From NCBI GenBank assembly GCA_041390865.1, contig JAWKPC010000002.1, positions 310,001 through 374,000 on the forward strand: a DNA stretch of 64,000 nucleotides, given 5' to 3'. The position numbers and the translations under genes were made by a program. This stretch comes from JAUIIK01 sp041390865 (GTDB taxonomy: Bacteria > Chloroflexota > Chloroflexia > Thermomicrobiales > CFX8). Below, piece after piece: positions 15,305 through 24,234 of the stretch (position 1 is the stretch's first letter; every line of letters starts with the position of its first letter). The notes beneath the pieces were generated by a model. It was not told the origin of the DNA. It did no database searches and was given only the letters and a program-made list of their open reading frames with translations.

Positions 15305-16638
15305 ACCGTCATTGTAGAGCGTCCAGAAGATGTCGGCGTCGCTGGCGGCAAGGTGGAGAGTGGAGTCGTCGTAGAGGTCGACGTAGACGCTGTCGAGCAG
15401 GGCGCCGGAGTCGACGACGATCTCGGTCTCTTCGCCGCTGGCTTCGAGGCTGTAGGCGTCGAGCGCTCCGAAGGTGATGTTGAGGCTGTTGCCGTCGCTG
15501 ACGTAGACCTCGCGGGCCTGGCCTTCGTCGTAGAGGTTGACCGCCGCATCCAGATCCTGGTTGACGATGTAGACGTTGTTGCCGGCGTTTGGAACGCGGT
15601 CGCCGAGCCAGGTGCCCCGTCACTCCACGATCCCGAGCCGAGGCTGTATTTCCGGGGGAGATGGATATCCTGCCAGCCGGCGGCTTCAGCGATCGCCAGG
15701 AGGTCGGTGATTCCCGGTCGGGAGCGGGTGTTGGGTAGCGGGCCGGTCCACATCAGGCCCTGATAGGCCTCGCAGGCGGGATCGTCGTCGCATTCCTGGA
15801 TGCCGCCGATCGCCAGGTGGGCGCAATCGTAGAAGACGGTGATGTCGTCGAAACCGGCCAGCGTCCGGTCTTCCTGACCGAGTCCGATGCCGATCGGCAG
15901 GTCTTCGGTCTGCTCGAAAGCCTTGATCGACATGTTGTTGCCGCCGACGAGGGCTGGGTCGATATGGAAGTAGGGATCGCCGCCGGGAACATCCTCGGTA
16001 CAGGGCGGGACCGGCCGGTTCTCGATGATGTCGTCGGCAAGGCCGATGGCGTGACCGAACTCGTGGAGAATGACCGTCAGGACATCGAGACCAGGTCCGG
16101 TTCCGTTGTAACCGACCTCGAGGATCTCCGGGACGTCGCCATTGAAGGCCTCGGCCTGCTCGGCCGGGTGGGCGTCACGATAGAGCTTCGGGAACACCTC
16201 GAACTCTTCGTCCTCGAACGGCGTCGGGTCCCAGAACCAGTCGGTCTCGGCCGTGATCAGCACATCCGCGACCGTCGGGTGGCCCTGGCCGTCGGTTTCG
16301 ACGATCCGGGCGAACGGGGCTTCGCCGGATACCCAGGCGATCCGGATATCCATGTTGTGCATGTCATGGAAGATCACCGAGTAGTAGGCGGCTGCGACCT
16401 GGCCCATGAACTCCAGATCATCGTTGAGCGCTTCTCCGCCCGGACAGGCCGAGGTGTCCTCCAGCGCGCAGGGATCGACGGCGCTGTTAATCGTGTCGTC
16501 GTAGGTGACGCTGATCCCGACGGCGCTCGCGCCCTGTGGCGATCCGGCGAAGAGCGGGGCCAGCGCCGAGAGCACGAAGACGAGGGCCAGTGCCTGCCGC
16601 CACACCCGGGAACGGGATTTGTGAAGATAACCTGTCAT
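15301..16638 (-). CDS. Secreted zinc metallopeptidase-like protein, N-terminal part
   Basis: A basic N-terminus and hydrophobic core (residues 14-37) form a signal peptide cut near QGASA. The zinc site is HEFGHAIGLAD at about residues 192-202, a HExxHxxGxxD/H metzincin-like motif, set in a domain with two Asp/Glu-rich loops. The authentic reading ends at about 15618; the last 100 residues of this frame (Ser/Thr/Arg-rich) are out of frame. A missing G in the C4/G4 run at 15615-15618 accounts for the switch, since SDGGTWLGD would join the two parts into a protein of about 735 residues. The start at ATG 16638 follows AGAGGAG. It would act outside the cell; the natural substrate is unknown. Confidence 0.75.
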   Translation of the reverse strand: MTGYLHKSRSRVWRQALALVFVLSALAPLFAGSPQGASAVGISVTYDDTINSAVDPCALEDTSACPGGEALNDDLEFMGQVAAAYYSVIFHDMHNMDIRIAWVSGEAPFARIVETDGQGHPTVADVLITAETDWFWDPTPFEDEEFEVFPKLYRDAHPAEQAEAFNGDVPEILEVGYNGTGPGLDVLTVILHEFGHAIGLADDIIENRPVPPCTEDVPGGDPYFHIDPALVGGNNMSIKAFEQTEDLPIGIGLGQEDRTLAGFDDITVFYDCAHLAIGGIQECDDDPACEAYQGLMWTGPLPNTRSRPGITDLLAIAEAAGWQDIHLPRKYSLGSGSWSDGAPGSATAFQTPATTSTSSTRIWMRRSTSTTKARPARSTSATATASTSPSERSTPTASKPAAKRPRSSSTPAPCSTASTSTSTTTPLSTLPPATPTSSGRSTMTV

Positions 16639-16792
16639 CTGAGACTCCTCTTCTCCTGTAAGGACAGTCCTTCGTATGGAGATAGGACAGATGACTCGAC
16701 AGCTTCTTACAGATTTTGAAACCGGAATATGAAATCGAATGAAGGCGGGAAGAAACTATGATTGAGGATCACGTCGGGGAGATGGAGGATGT

Positions 16793-17671
16793 GTGCTCGG
16801 TTTGATTGGTGATATTGGCTGGAACGAGATGACGGACTGGGGAGGCGAGTTCCTCAGCCTTGCCGCGGAACGGCTTGTTTCGGTGGCGATCATCCTGGTT
16901 GTCACGTTCATCGCCCTGCGGCTGCTGCGCTCGCTCGTTCAACGGGTCGTCAAACAGGTCCTTGAATCGAGGGAAGGCACGTCGCGGGAAGTGAGCCAGC
17001 GCGCGTCGACGCTGGCGGCTCTGGTCGAGTCGACCGGCCGCTATGTGATCTTCTTCATTGCCGGGATCACGGTGCTCGGGACGCTCGGGATCAGCCTGGC
17101 GCCGGTGCTTGCCAGTGCCGGTATTGCCGGTATCGCCGTCGCCTTTGGAGCGCAGAGCCTGATCGCCGACACGTTCAACGGGTTCTTCATCCTGCTCGAA
17201 GGCCAGTTCGCGGTTGGCGACTTCATCCGGGTCGGCGGGCAATCCGGGACGGTCGAGGAGCTGAGCCTGCGCCGCACGGTGATCCGCTCGATGGATGGCG
17301 CGGCGATCACGATTCCGAACAGCGAGATCCGGACGGTCGAGAATCTCTCGAAGGGCTGGTCCCGGGCTGTGGTCGAGGCGATGGTTGCGCCGGAGGCGGA
17401 TGAGCGCCGGGTGATGGAGATTTTCCGGGAGATGCTTGAGAATATCCATGAAGATCCCGAGTTTGAAGACCGTATCGTCGAACCGGCCAACATCCTGGGG
17501 ATGACTGCCGTCGAACCGAACCGGCTGGTGTTCCGGGCCTTCATCAAGACCGAGCCGATGGCGCAGTTCGCCATTGGCCGGGAGTTGCAGCGGCGGATTC
17601 GTGAACGGCTGATTGCCGAAGATATCCCGCTGCCGCCGCGGACGATCGACATCGTCGGGGCGGGCAAGTAG
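16793..17671 (+). CDS. MscS-family mechanosensitive ion channel
   Basis: This 292-residue channel would open under membrane tension to release solutes on osmotic downshock. Membrane spans lie near residues 25-48 (LVSVAIILVVTFIALRLLRS), 80-98 (YVIFFIAGITVLGTLGISL) and the pore helix at 102-130, where ASAGIAGIAVAFGAQSLIAD keeps the Gly/Ala packing of MscS TM3. The beta domain follows at once (GQFAVGDFIRVGGQSGTVEE, then the T-IPNS motif in ITIPNSEIRTVENLS). The C-terminal alpha/beta cage ends at IDIVGAGK. The start is GTG 16793 five bases after GGAGG. It is 16 bases upstream of the aspartoacylase-like gene and probably co-transcribed with it. Confidence 0.92.
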   Translation: MLGLIGDIGWNEMTDWGGEFLSLAAERLVSVAIILVVTFIALRLLRSLVQRVVKQVLESREGTSREVSQRASTLAALVESTGRYVIFFIAGITVLGTLGISLAPVLASAGIAGIAVAFGAQSLIADTFNGFFILLEGQFAVGDFIRVGGQSGTVEELSLRRTVIRSMDGAAITIPNSEIRTVENLSKGWSRAVVEAMVAPEADERRVMEIFREMLENIHEDPEFEDRIVEPANILGMTAVEPNRLVFRAFIKTEPMAQFAIGRELQRRIRERLIAEDIPLPPRTIDIVGAGK

Positions 17672-17687
17672 CGAAGCGGAGGAGATC

Positions 17688-18533
17688 ATGACGTCCCCGG
17701 CCTCGGCGCAGTTTCCCTGGTCCGAGGTGCCGGAGCCGCCGTCGGGCGAGTTCCGTTCCGGAAAGCTGCCGGCCGGGATCGGTGGCGACTACCTCGCCGC
17801 GCGAGGTTCCCGGCCCGGACCGGCGCTGCTCATCTCCGTCGATGCCCGTTCCGGCTATGCGGCGGTCCACGGCGTCTTCCGGCTGGCCGCCGTCCTCGAC
17901 GCGAGACGGTTATCCGGGTCGCTGCTCGTCCAGGTGGGAGGTCGCGGGGCGGACATCTCCGACCTGCTCGAATCATCCGACGCGCTGATCGTCTTCGAAC
18001 ATCTCCGGCCGGAGTGGCAGGAGCTCGCGGCCGCCGGCTACGAGCGCGCCGGCAATTCCGCCGCCGACCGGCTGGCGAGCGAGATGGCCGCCAATAGCGG
18101 GCTGCGTTACCGCTACGGTGGACCGGCGCCGGGCTGGCTAACCGGGCTGTCGAATCCTGAGAGAGCCGCTGTCTCGTTGCGGGTTCCCGGGAGTGTCGAT
18201 GGCCGGCCGGAAGCGGTCGAGTCGGTGTTCCAGGGACTGATCAACATGCTGCGGGTGGCTGGAATGCTCGAAGGCCAGCTTGCGCCGGTGGACTCGGTGG
18301 AGTTGCAGCCGCCGGCGTTTGCCCGGGCACCGGTTTCCGGTTACTGGTCGCCGGCGGCCCGTCCGGGCCAGCACATCCGGACCAACGACAAGCTGGGCTC
18401 ATTTCTCGATGCCCAGGGCAACGAGCTTGGCGATCTGCTGACCAACATCTCCGGCACCCTCCTCGGCATCTCGGCGGAGGTCCGGGTCGAAGAAGGTCAG
18501 CCGCTCGCGGAGCTGTCCCGGCCGCTGGGGTAG
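17688..18533 (+). CDS. AstE/AspA-family protein without obvious zinc ligands
   Basis: This 281-residue protein ends with the hallmark tail of succinylglutamate desuccinylase/aspartoacylase proteins: APVSGYWSPAARPGQHIRTN, DKLGSFLDAQGNELGDLL and AEVRVEEGQPLAELSRPLG (a barrel-sandwich C-domain). The N-domain keeps the fold pattern but loses the zinc signature. Where the family has GIHGDE with His and Glu ligands, this protein has SVDARSGYAAVHGVFRLAAV, and no H-x-x-E pair is present. It is therefore probably not a working metallo-deacylase, or uses another site. The start at ATG 17688 follows GGAGGAG and lies just after the MscS stop. Confidence 0.7.
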   Translation: MTSPASAQFPWSEVPEPPSGEFRSGKLPAGIGGDYLAARGSRPGPALLISVDARSGYAAVHGVFRLAAVLDARRLSGSLLVQVGGRGADISDLLESSDALIVFEHLRPEWQELAAAGYERAGNSAADRLASEMAANSGLRYRYGGPAPGWLTGLSNPERAAVSLRVPGSVDGRPEAVESVFQGLINMLRVAGMLEGQLAPVDSVELQPPAFARAPVSGYWSPAARPGQHIRTNDKLGSFLDAQGNELGDLLTNISGTLLGISAEVRVEEGQPLAELSRPLG

Positions 18534-18880
18534 CGGCTCTCAGTTCGATCTCCATCCTGGCGAACCTACTGCGCCGGTATGCATTTCCAACACCTGATTG
18601 CCTCAACTGAGTGATTTCCACCATGCGTTGACCCCATGAAGTTGATAGGGTGGGTTACACACGATCAGGGGCTTATGAGCCCCGTTAAGGCGCAGATGAT
18701 GGTCGGTGTTGAACGTAGGGGGTGGCAGCCCCGCTCGATGCCGTCCCCTCGCGATTCCGGACGGCCAGGGGCGATCCGTGCGAAGCGGTATCCGGATCGT
18801 GCGCCTGCTATCACCTTCACTGCCACTACTCACTTACGGCTACAGCTCGAAGAAAGAGAAAGGGGAGTTTGCATCCCTCG
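18534..18880. other. Leader/intergenic stretch before the large secreted protein
   Basis: No gene is supported in this 347-base gap. A small hairpin, GGGGCTTATGAGCCCC at about 18668-18683, could end the MscS/AstE-like transcript, though no T-tract follows. A frame open from 18722 is only an upstream extension of the secreted-protein gene, is Arg/Cys-rich and lacks a ribosome site. Confidence 0.45.
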
Positions 18881-21800
18881 ATGTATTCCTTGACGCGTTT
18901 CAGATCCGTTCTTTATCTCACGGCCATAGCCTGCCTGTTGCTGGCCCTGCTGGGAGGCTCGACATTCAGATCGGATGGCACGGCCCTCGCTCAGGAGGGC
19001 ACCGCGGCCGATACCCTTCCGGCGGTGTTTACCAGTGACGGGAACGGGGTGATGGAGGGCTATAACATCGAGGGTGAATTCATCGACGACGAGACGTTCG
19101 AGAATATCTTCGATGTCGACCCCACCGACCTGGAAGATCTGGCGGTCGACTATGTGACCGGAGTCAACATCCAGTCAGTGTTCGGCGCGAGCGTTCTCGC
19201 CGCCGACGCCGATACTGGTGCCGTCTTCGTCAGTGCCGGTGTCGTGATTGACTCCAGTGCGATCGGCTTCATCATGTTCGACGCGAACTTTGGCGAAGAC
19301 GACCGGCTCTTGACGGCCAATCTCTCCAGAGACAACGATGATGGGCCGACGCAGATAGTTCCGGACCGCGCCGTCGACGAGATCCTGATTGTTCGGGGCG
19401 ACACCGGCTTGATCGATGTCTACCAGTACCAGCCCTTCATTTCCGGATTCCCGATTATTCATATCGATACGCTGGATCTCGGGATCGATGATCCCGAGCA
19501 CGTCGTCGCCGGAGACATCGGCGCCGTCGAGAATGATGAAGCGTTCGGGCGCTTTGGCGAGGATGGCCTGGCGGAGATCATCGTCGCAGACCCCTCGACC
19601 GGCGAGGCCCGATTCTTCGACCATACCGGCGAGGAGATCGCTACGCTGAGCGGCAACCTGGGCTTCGGTCCTGGCGATCGTCTGGTGATGGGTAACGTCA
19701 ATGGTGTCGGTGGAGAAGATATCCTGGTCGCGCATCCGGACACCGGCGTTGTCGACATGTTCGACATGACGATGAACTTCAGCGATAAGCTCCTCAGGAG
19801 ACCGCTCGACTCGATCAATGTGGGCTTCGACGCTGACGACCAGATCGATCTGGTCGACGTCAACGGGAATGGGATTCAGGAGATTCTCGTCGCCCAGGCC
19901 GATACCAGCGATGCCGATGTCTTCCGCTATGATCTCGTCGAGCAAACGTTCTTCAGCGAGCCTTCGCTGCCGATCGGCTACAGCGCGGGTGACCTGTTCA
20001 CCACGCTGCCGATCCGCTATCCAGATGAGGATGGCGACGGGTTATTCGATCACTGGGAGACAGACGGCGTCGATGTCAACGGTGACGGCATCATCGACAT
20101 CGATCTTCCCTCGATGGGGGCGGACTTCCGTCATAAGGATCTCTTCGTCGAGTACGACTACGCCAGTGGCGAGGAGCCGAGCCGCAATGCCGTCCAACTT
20201 GTCAAGGATGCCTTTGCCGCGTCGCCGGTCGACGCCGGGGGCGTGCTCAATCCGGACCGGGAGCCGGGCATCAACATCTGGATCGATACCGGCGGCCTCA
20301 CCGAAGGTGGTCAGCTCGTCGGTGACGATCTCGGCGGCGGTGAGGAACTCCCGGGGAGTTCAGTGCCGGCCAACGGCATTTGCGGGACCGGCTCGGACTT
20401 CGACGACATCAAGGAAGAGCACTTCGATCCGGTGCGGAACCACGTCTTCCGCTATGCCCTCAGTATCGATAGTCCGGTCGACTGCGACATAGGCGGGCAG
20501 GCTGAAATTGGCGGCAACGACTTCGCCGAGCACATCAACAGCGACAGCAGCTTGACCGACTCTATCGACGAGGCCGGCATGTTCATGCACGAGCTTGGCC
20601 ACAATCTCAGCCTGCGCCATGGCGGCTTCGAGAATCACAACTGCAAGCCGAACTACATCAGCGTAATGAACTACAGCTACAACTTCGGCATCGTTCGGGA
20701 CGGCGGCGTCCGCACGATCGACTACGCGCCCGCCGGGGTAACCGGCGATCAGCGTGGCGCGGCTCCGCTGCCACCGCTCGTGGAAGAAGAACTCGACGAA
20801 ACCAGCATCCTCGATCCAACGGACGATCAGAACATGCTGGTCTTCTCGGATCCCGATGGCAACGCGCTCCGCAGACTGGTCAACCAGGCGGTCAACTGGA
20901 ACGCCAATACCGACGCGGACGGCAACGATATCATCGACCAGGATCCTGTCGAAGCCAATATCGACAACGTGGCGATCCATGACCCGTGTGCCAACAGCGT
21001 CATCGGTGATAGCACCGATCAGCTTGTTGGGCACAATGACTGGCAGAGCATCGTGATGTCGGTTCAGAACTCCGACAGCTCCGACGCGGGCGTGGTTGAA
21101 GAGCCGGACTTCGAGGAACCGACCATCGATGAACTGCTCGAGCTGGAGGAGCAGCTCCACACCAGCGACCTGACACTCGATCTCTCTGCTGCCACAGACC
21201 CTGCCGTCGCCGGAACCGAGCTCGACTTTACGATGACAGTCGAGAATCTGGGACCGAACCCGGCGGATCTGCCCGAGGTCGACCTGACGCTTCCGGACGG
21301 CCTGACATTCCAGGATAGCGACGCGGACTGCAATGACGGTAGCGGTGAGGTGATCTGTGCGTTGGACCCGATTCCCGTCAATGACTCGACGGGCTTCACG
21401 GTCACCGTCCTGGTCGGCGCCGATCTGGTGTTCGACGCCGGTGGAACGGCCACGGTGACGACGAGCGCGACGATCGAGGATACCGTTGAGGCTGCTGTCG
21501 ACCCGGATGGGGGCAACAATGAAGCCTCGGTCGAAACCGAGGTCGTGGCTGAAGCCGATCTGGAGATCGTGAGCTTCGAGGCAACCGACGCACCGCTCGC
21601 TATCCTGCTGGATGAAGCGACCGATGTAACCCTGGAGAAGGTCGTTACGAACAATGGTCCATCCGGGCCGGTTGATGTCGATGTGACCGCTACGGCTGCG
21701 CCCGCCGGCGGTGGCATCGAAATCGAGGCTGATCCCGAGAATCCGGTCACGATCAGCGGACTGGATATCGAAGAGGATCACTCCTTGACCGAACTCTTCA

Positions 21801-22645
21801 CACTGAATTGTCTGAAGCCGGGGTTGTACGATGTCACGTTCACGAACAGCGTTGCGGCGCGGGGCGCGGCCACGACCGACCCCAATGCCGACAACAACGA
21901 GGCTCAACTCACGGTGACCGTCGAGTGTATCGTGCCGGTGGCGATCAACATCAAGCCGGGCGATTTCCCGAACGTTGTCGACGCCGAAAACCCGCGCTTC
22001 CCGATCCCTCTGGCCGTACTGACGACGGAAGCAGGCGAGTACCGGCTGCCACAGGGATTCGACGCAACAACGATCGATCCACAGTCTGTGCTGCTCGGGA
22101 CTCGTGACGGGATATTCGACGTGGCGTCGCCCACTGGTTCGACGGAGCGGCACAACCGCGGACATATCGAGGACTCGTTCGAGCTGGATGAGACGACACA
22201 GGACGGCGATTCGGACATGGTGCTGCATTTCCTGACCCGGGACTCGGGGCTTGACGAATTCGATACCGAGGCGTGCGTGCGCGGGACGTTCGATCATCCG
22301 GAATTCGGAGAATCTGAATTCTTCGGATGTGACGAGATCGTGCCGCCGCCCGATGTCTGTGCGAATCGATTCACCGGTCATCTCTCACAGCCTGGTGGGT
22401 TGGCGTGTCGGGACAGCGAGCGAGGCATCGTCTTCCATCTCGAAGGGCCGGTCGCTGTCTGCGCGAGTCCGTTTACCGGTGCGCTGCTGGCGCCGAGAGC
22501 CGAGGAGTGTACGTCTGGCGATATCGCGTTCGTGATGCCGGATGACGGTCCGATCACTTCATGCGTCAGCTTCAACACCGGCCAACTGCGCTACTCGCGG
22601 ACCGGGGAGTGCCGGCCGAACGAGGCGGACTACGTACTCGAATAG
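18881..22645 (+). CDS. Very large secreted metzincin-like protein with DUF11-type repeats
   Basis: This 1254-residue exported protein starts at ATG 18881 after AAGGGGAG, with a signal peptide (LYLTAIACLLLALLGGSTF). Residues of about 45-385 form VCBS/FG-GAP-like blades (for example VDVNGNGIQEILVAQAD). A calcium loop DEDGDGLFDHWETDGVDVNG precedes the catalytic region, where HELGHNLSLRHGG (near 20590) is a metzincin HExxHxxxxxH zinc site and SVMNYSY gives the Met-turn. Two DUF11/CARDB-like repeats follow (PAVAGTELDFTMTVENLGPN and similar). The end carries Cys-containing repeats of CASPFTGAL type. It looks like a secreted peptidase with adhesive repeats. It appears intact, unlike the related protein at 14438-16638. 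Confidence 0.85.
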   Translation: MYSLTRFRSVLYLTAIACLLLALLGGSTFRSDGTALAQEGTAADTLPAVFTSDGNGVMEGYNIEGEFIDDETFENIFDVDPTDLEDLAVDYVTGVNIQSVFGASVLAADADTGAVFVSAGVVIDSSAIGFIMFDANFGEDDRLLTANLSRDNDDGPTQIVPDRAVDEILIVRGDTGLIDVYQYQPFISGFPIIHIDTLDLGIDDPEHVVAGDIGAVENDEAFGRFGEDGLAEIIVADPSTGEARFFDHTGEEIATLSGNLGFGPGDRLVMGNVNGVGGEDILVAHPDTGVVDMFDMTMNFSDKLLRRPLDSINVGFDADDQIDLVDVNGNGIQEILVAQADTSDADVFRYDLVEQTFFSEPSLPIGYSAGDLFTTLPIRYPDEDGDGLFDHWETDGVDVNGDGIIDIDLPSMGADFRHKDLFVEYDYASGEEPSRNAVQLVKDAFAASPVDAGGVLNPDREPGINIWIDTGGLTEGGQLVGDDLGGGEELPGSSVPANGICGTGSDFDDIKEEHFDPVRNHVFRYALSIDSPVDCDIGGQAEIGGNDFAEHINSDSSLTDSIDEAGMFMHELGHNLSLRHGGFENHNCKPNYISVMNYSYNFGIVRDGGVRTIDYAPAGVTGDQRGAAPLPPLVEEELDETSILDPTDDQNMLVFSDPDGNALRRLVNQAVNWNANTDADGNDIIDQDPVEANIDNVAIHDPCANSVIGDSTDQLVGHNDWQSIVMSVQNSDSSDAGVVEEPDFEEPTIDELLELEEQLHTSDLTLDLSAATDPAVAGTELDFTMTVENLGPNPADLPEVDLTLPDGLTFQDSDADCNDGSGEVICALDPIPVNDSTGFTVTVLVGADLVFDAGGTATVTTSATIEDTVEAAVDPDGGNNEASVETEVVAEADLEIVSFEATDAPLAILLDEATDVTLEKVVTNNGPSGPVDVDVTATAAPAGGGIEIEADPENPVTISGLDIEEDHSLTELFTLNCLKPGLYDVTFTNSVAARGAATTDPNADNNEAQLTVTVECIVPVAINIKPGDFPNVVDAENPRFPIPLAVLTTEAGEYRLPQGFDATTIDPQSVLLGTRDGIFDVASPTGSTERHNRGHIEDSFELDETTQDGDSDMVLHFLTRDSGLDEFDTEACVRGTFDHPEFGESEFFGCDEIVPPPDVCANRFTGHLSQPGGLACRDSERGIVFHLEGPVAVCASPFTGALLAPRAEECTSGDIAFVMPDDGPITSCVSFNTGQLRYSRTGECRPNEADYVLE

Positions 22646-22666
22646 CCGGTTGCCTGAAGCTGTCCG

Positions 22667-22696
22667 GAGCCCGGGACGGATATCCGTCCCGGGCTC
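22667..22696 (+). terminator. Rho-independent terminator of the large secreted protein
   Basis: GAGCCCGGGACGGAT and ATCCGTCCCGGGCTC form a perfect 15+15 base palindrome starting 21 bases past the stop at 22645, followed by TTTC. It is the clearest terminator in this part of the window. Confidence 0.75.
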
Positions 22697-22840
22697 TTTC
22701 GGCCTGGCGATCCGCTGCTGGCCATGTCTATCGCGAAAGCTCTCGTATGAGGCCGTGACGCTATCCTTATGCGACAATGCATTGGTATGCTCTGAGTTCG
22801 CATTCGGTGTGGTGCGATGGTGGGGAGTGGGGAGCTAAAC

Positions 22841-23248
22841 GTGCTGGTTTTCGACCGGTTGGTGCTGGATGTCGCGGATCTTGATCTTGCGACGCGTTTC
22901 TATAGCGAGGTTCTGGACTTTCAAGTCGCCGGCCGGCAAGAATGGGAAGGTCACCGGACGGTGATCCTTCAGCTTGGCGCGTTCCACCTGCTCCTGCTCG
23001 AACAACGCGGTCTCTCCGCCGCGACCTATAAGATCCCCAAGGCCGGCCCCGTCATGGGGCTCTCCGACGGCCGAATCGAAGCCCGGTCCGCCGAACTCGA
23101 ACGTCTCGGCGTCGATATCGTCGCGCCGCTGGCTCCATCCCCTTGGGGAGAGCGCTCGATGATGGTCCGCGACCCGGACGGTTACCTGATCATGATCCAG
23201 GAACCGCAGCAAGGCACCTCCGACGAGGTCGTCGGCTCGAGCATCTGA
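22841..23248 (+). CDS. VOC/glyoxalase-family protein
   Basis: This 135-residue single vicinal-oxygen-chelate domain protein has the usual order: FDRLVLDVADLDLATRFYSE with DFQV, the HRTVILQLGAFHLLLLEQR strand pair, AELERLGVDIVAP, and the C-terminal RDPDGYLIMIQEP motif that carries the metal Glu (E in QEP). The first-strand His ligand position is Asp/Arg rather than His, so metal-ligand spacing is incomplete. Family members include glyoxalases, dioxygenases and antibiotic-binding proteins; the role here is open. The start GTG 22841 is preferred to ATG 22817 because GGGGAG precedes it. Confidence 0.8.
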   Translation: MLVFDRLVLDVADLDLATRFYSEVLDFQVAGRQEWEGHRTVILQLGAFHLLLLEQRGLSAATYKIPKAGPVMGLSDGRIEARSAELERLGVDIVAPLAPSPWGERSMMVRDPDGYLIMIQEPQQGTSDEVVGSSI

Positions 23249-23575
23249 GCCTGGTCGCCGATTCCTGTTTCTCGAATGAACGCAGCCGGTTCGCTTCCTG
23301 ATGCCGACGATCCGGTCGCTAAACGGGAAAACATGGCGGATGGAGCCGGTCATTCCTCCTCGCGAAGCTCCAACGCTGGATGTAGATCCTTTGTACCCAC
23401 TGCCTGGGTGCCCAGCTGTCGCTCAGGTCACAATGACATAATCGGGATTCTGGGGTTTTTCGGGATGTAGAGGCGGATCGGACGACACCAGCCGGCGATC
23501 CCGCTGACACTTTTGCGTGCTGAGGGAAACTGGCACGTATCCAAACACATGTGCGTCACCCGTGAATGAGCCAGC
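23249..23575. other. Intergenic stretch without a recognisable gene
   Basis: No supported gene is present. A segment near 23370-23435 (ATCCTTT and later GCTCAGGTCACAATGAC) loosely recalls the right arm of the fold-back repeats at 8029-8065 and may be a decayed copy. Nothing else stands out. Confidence 0.35.
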
Positions 23576-24073
23576 TTAATCGAACTCGACGCTGACGACC
23601 CAGGCGTTCTGGTCGGTGACGGTGACCATGACGTTGATATGGGAGGCGGTCAGATCGCCCGGAGGGGCCACCCGGCAGCCGTCGATGGAGTAGCGGGCGG
23701 TGACGGTTCCGCTCTGGTCGGGCACGGTGCCTTCAACCTGGGTAAACGAACAGTTCCCGTCGATTGCCGTGCTGTCGAATATCGACGACCAGTTCGGCCG
23801 AAGGTTCGAGCTGAAGTTCTGGAGGGCGGCATCCAGATCCTGCCGGATGAACCAGTCAAGCAGCAGCTGATCGGCGCGGTCGTAGGCCTGGACTGCGCCC
23901 GCGTCGTCGAGCGGTAGACCGACATCCGCCGGGCGGGTGATCTGGCCGGGACGGTCATCGCGATCCATCCCGTCGTCATCATCGTCGCCGATGCAGGCAG
24001 GCAGCATCAGCGACAGCGCAACGCAGGCAAGCGCGAGGAAAGAAAGGCGCCGGTACCGTCGTGATCCGTCCAT
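23576..24073 (-). CDS. Small putative lipoprotein
   Basis: This 165-residue protein has a lipoprotein signal: RRYRRLSFLALACVALSLML followed by the lipobox LPAC, which places the acylated cysteine at about residue 27. An Asp-rich linker (GDDDDDGMDRDDRPGQ) follows, then a mixed alpha/beta domain with AYDRADQLLLDWFIRQDLDA and a beta-rich end, a pattern seen in NTF2-like lipoproteins. It should be anchored on the outer face of the cytoplasmic membrane. The start ATG 24073 is preceded by a TTG codon that could also serve. No family is named. It is monocistronic, with a 160-base gap to the next gene. Confidence 0.75.
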   Translation of the reverse strand: MDGSRRYRRLSFLALACVALSLMLPACIGDDDDDGMDRDDRPGQITRPADVGLPLDDAGAVQAYDRADQLLLDWFIRQDLDAALQNFSSNLRPNWSSIFDSTAIDGNCSFTQVEGTVPDQSGTVTARYSIDGCRVAPPGDLTASHINVMVTVTDQNAWVVSVEFD

Positions 24074-24234
24074 CAAGCCAACCAGCTCGCCGCGAGCGTC
24101 CAGCCGGGGCCCGATTCCGCATTGTCCGCGGACCGGGCCCGGACGTGCCGCGCACTGGTTGTTGCGGATAGCCGCGGCCCTCGACTGTCGATTTCCATAG
24201 GGACGGAACAGTGACTCACGGTCTCGCGAACTCC

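Noticed and set aside
14273..15763. 496-codon open frame on the plus strand over the metallopeptidase
   Set aside because: It is an antisense shadow; the minus strand carries the dockerin-like loops and beta-helix repeats.
20360..22381. 673-codon open frame antisense to the large secreted protein
   Set aside because: The sense strand has a signal peptide, zinc site and repeats; the antisense frame has Arg/Asp/Val-rich mirror composition.
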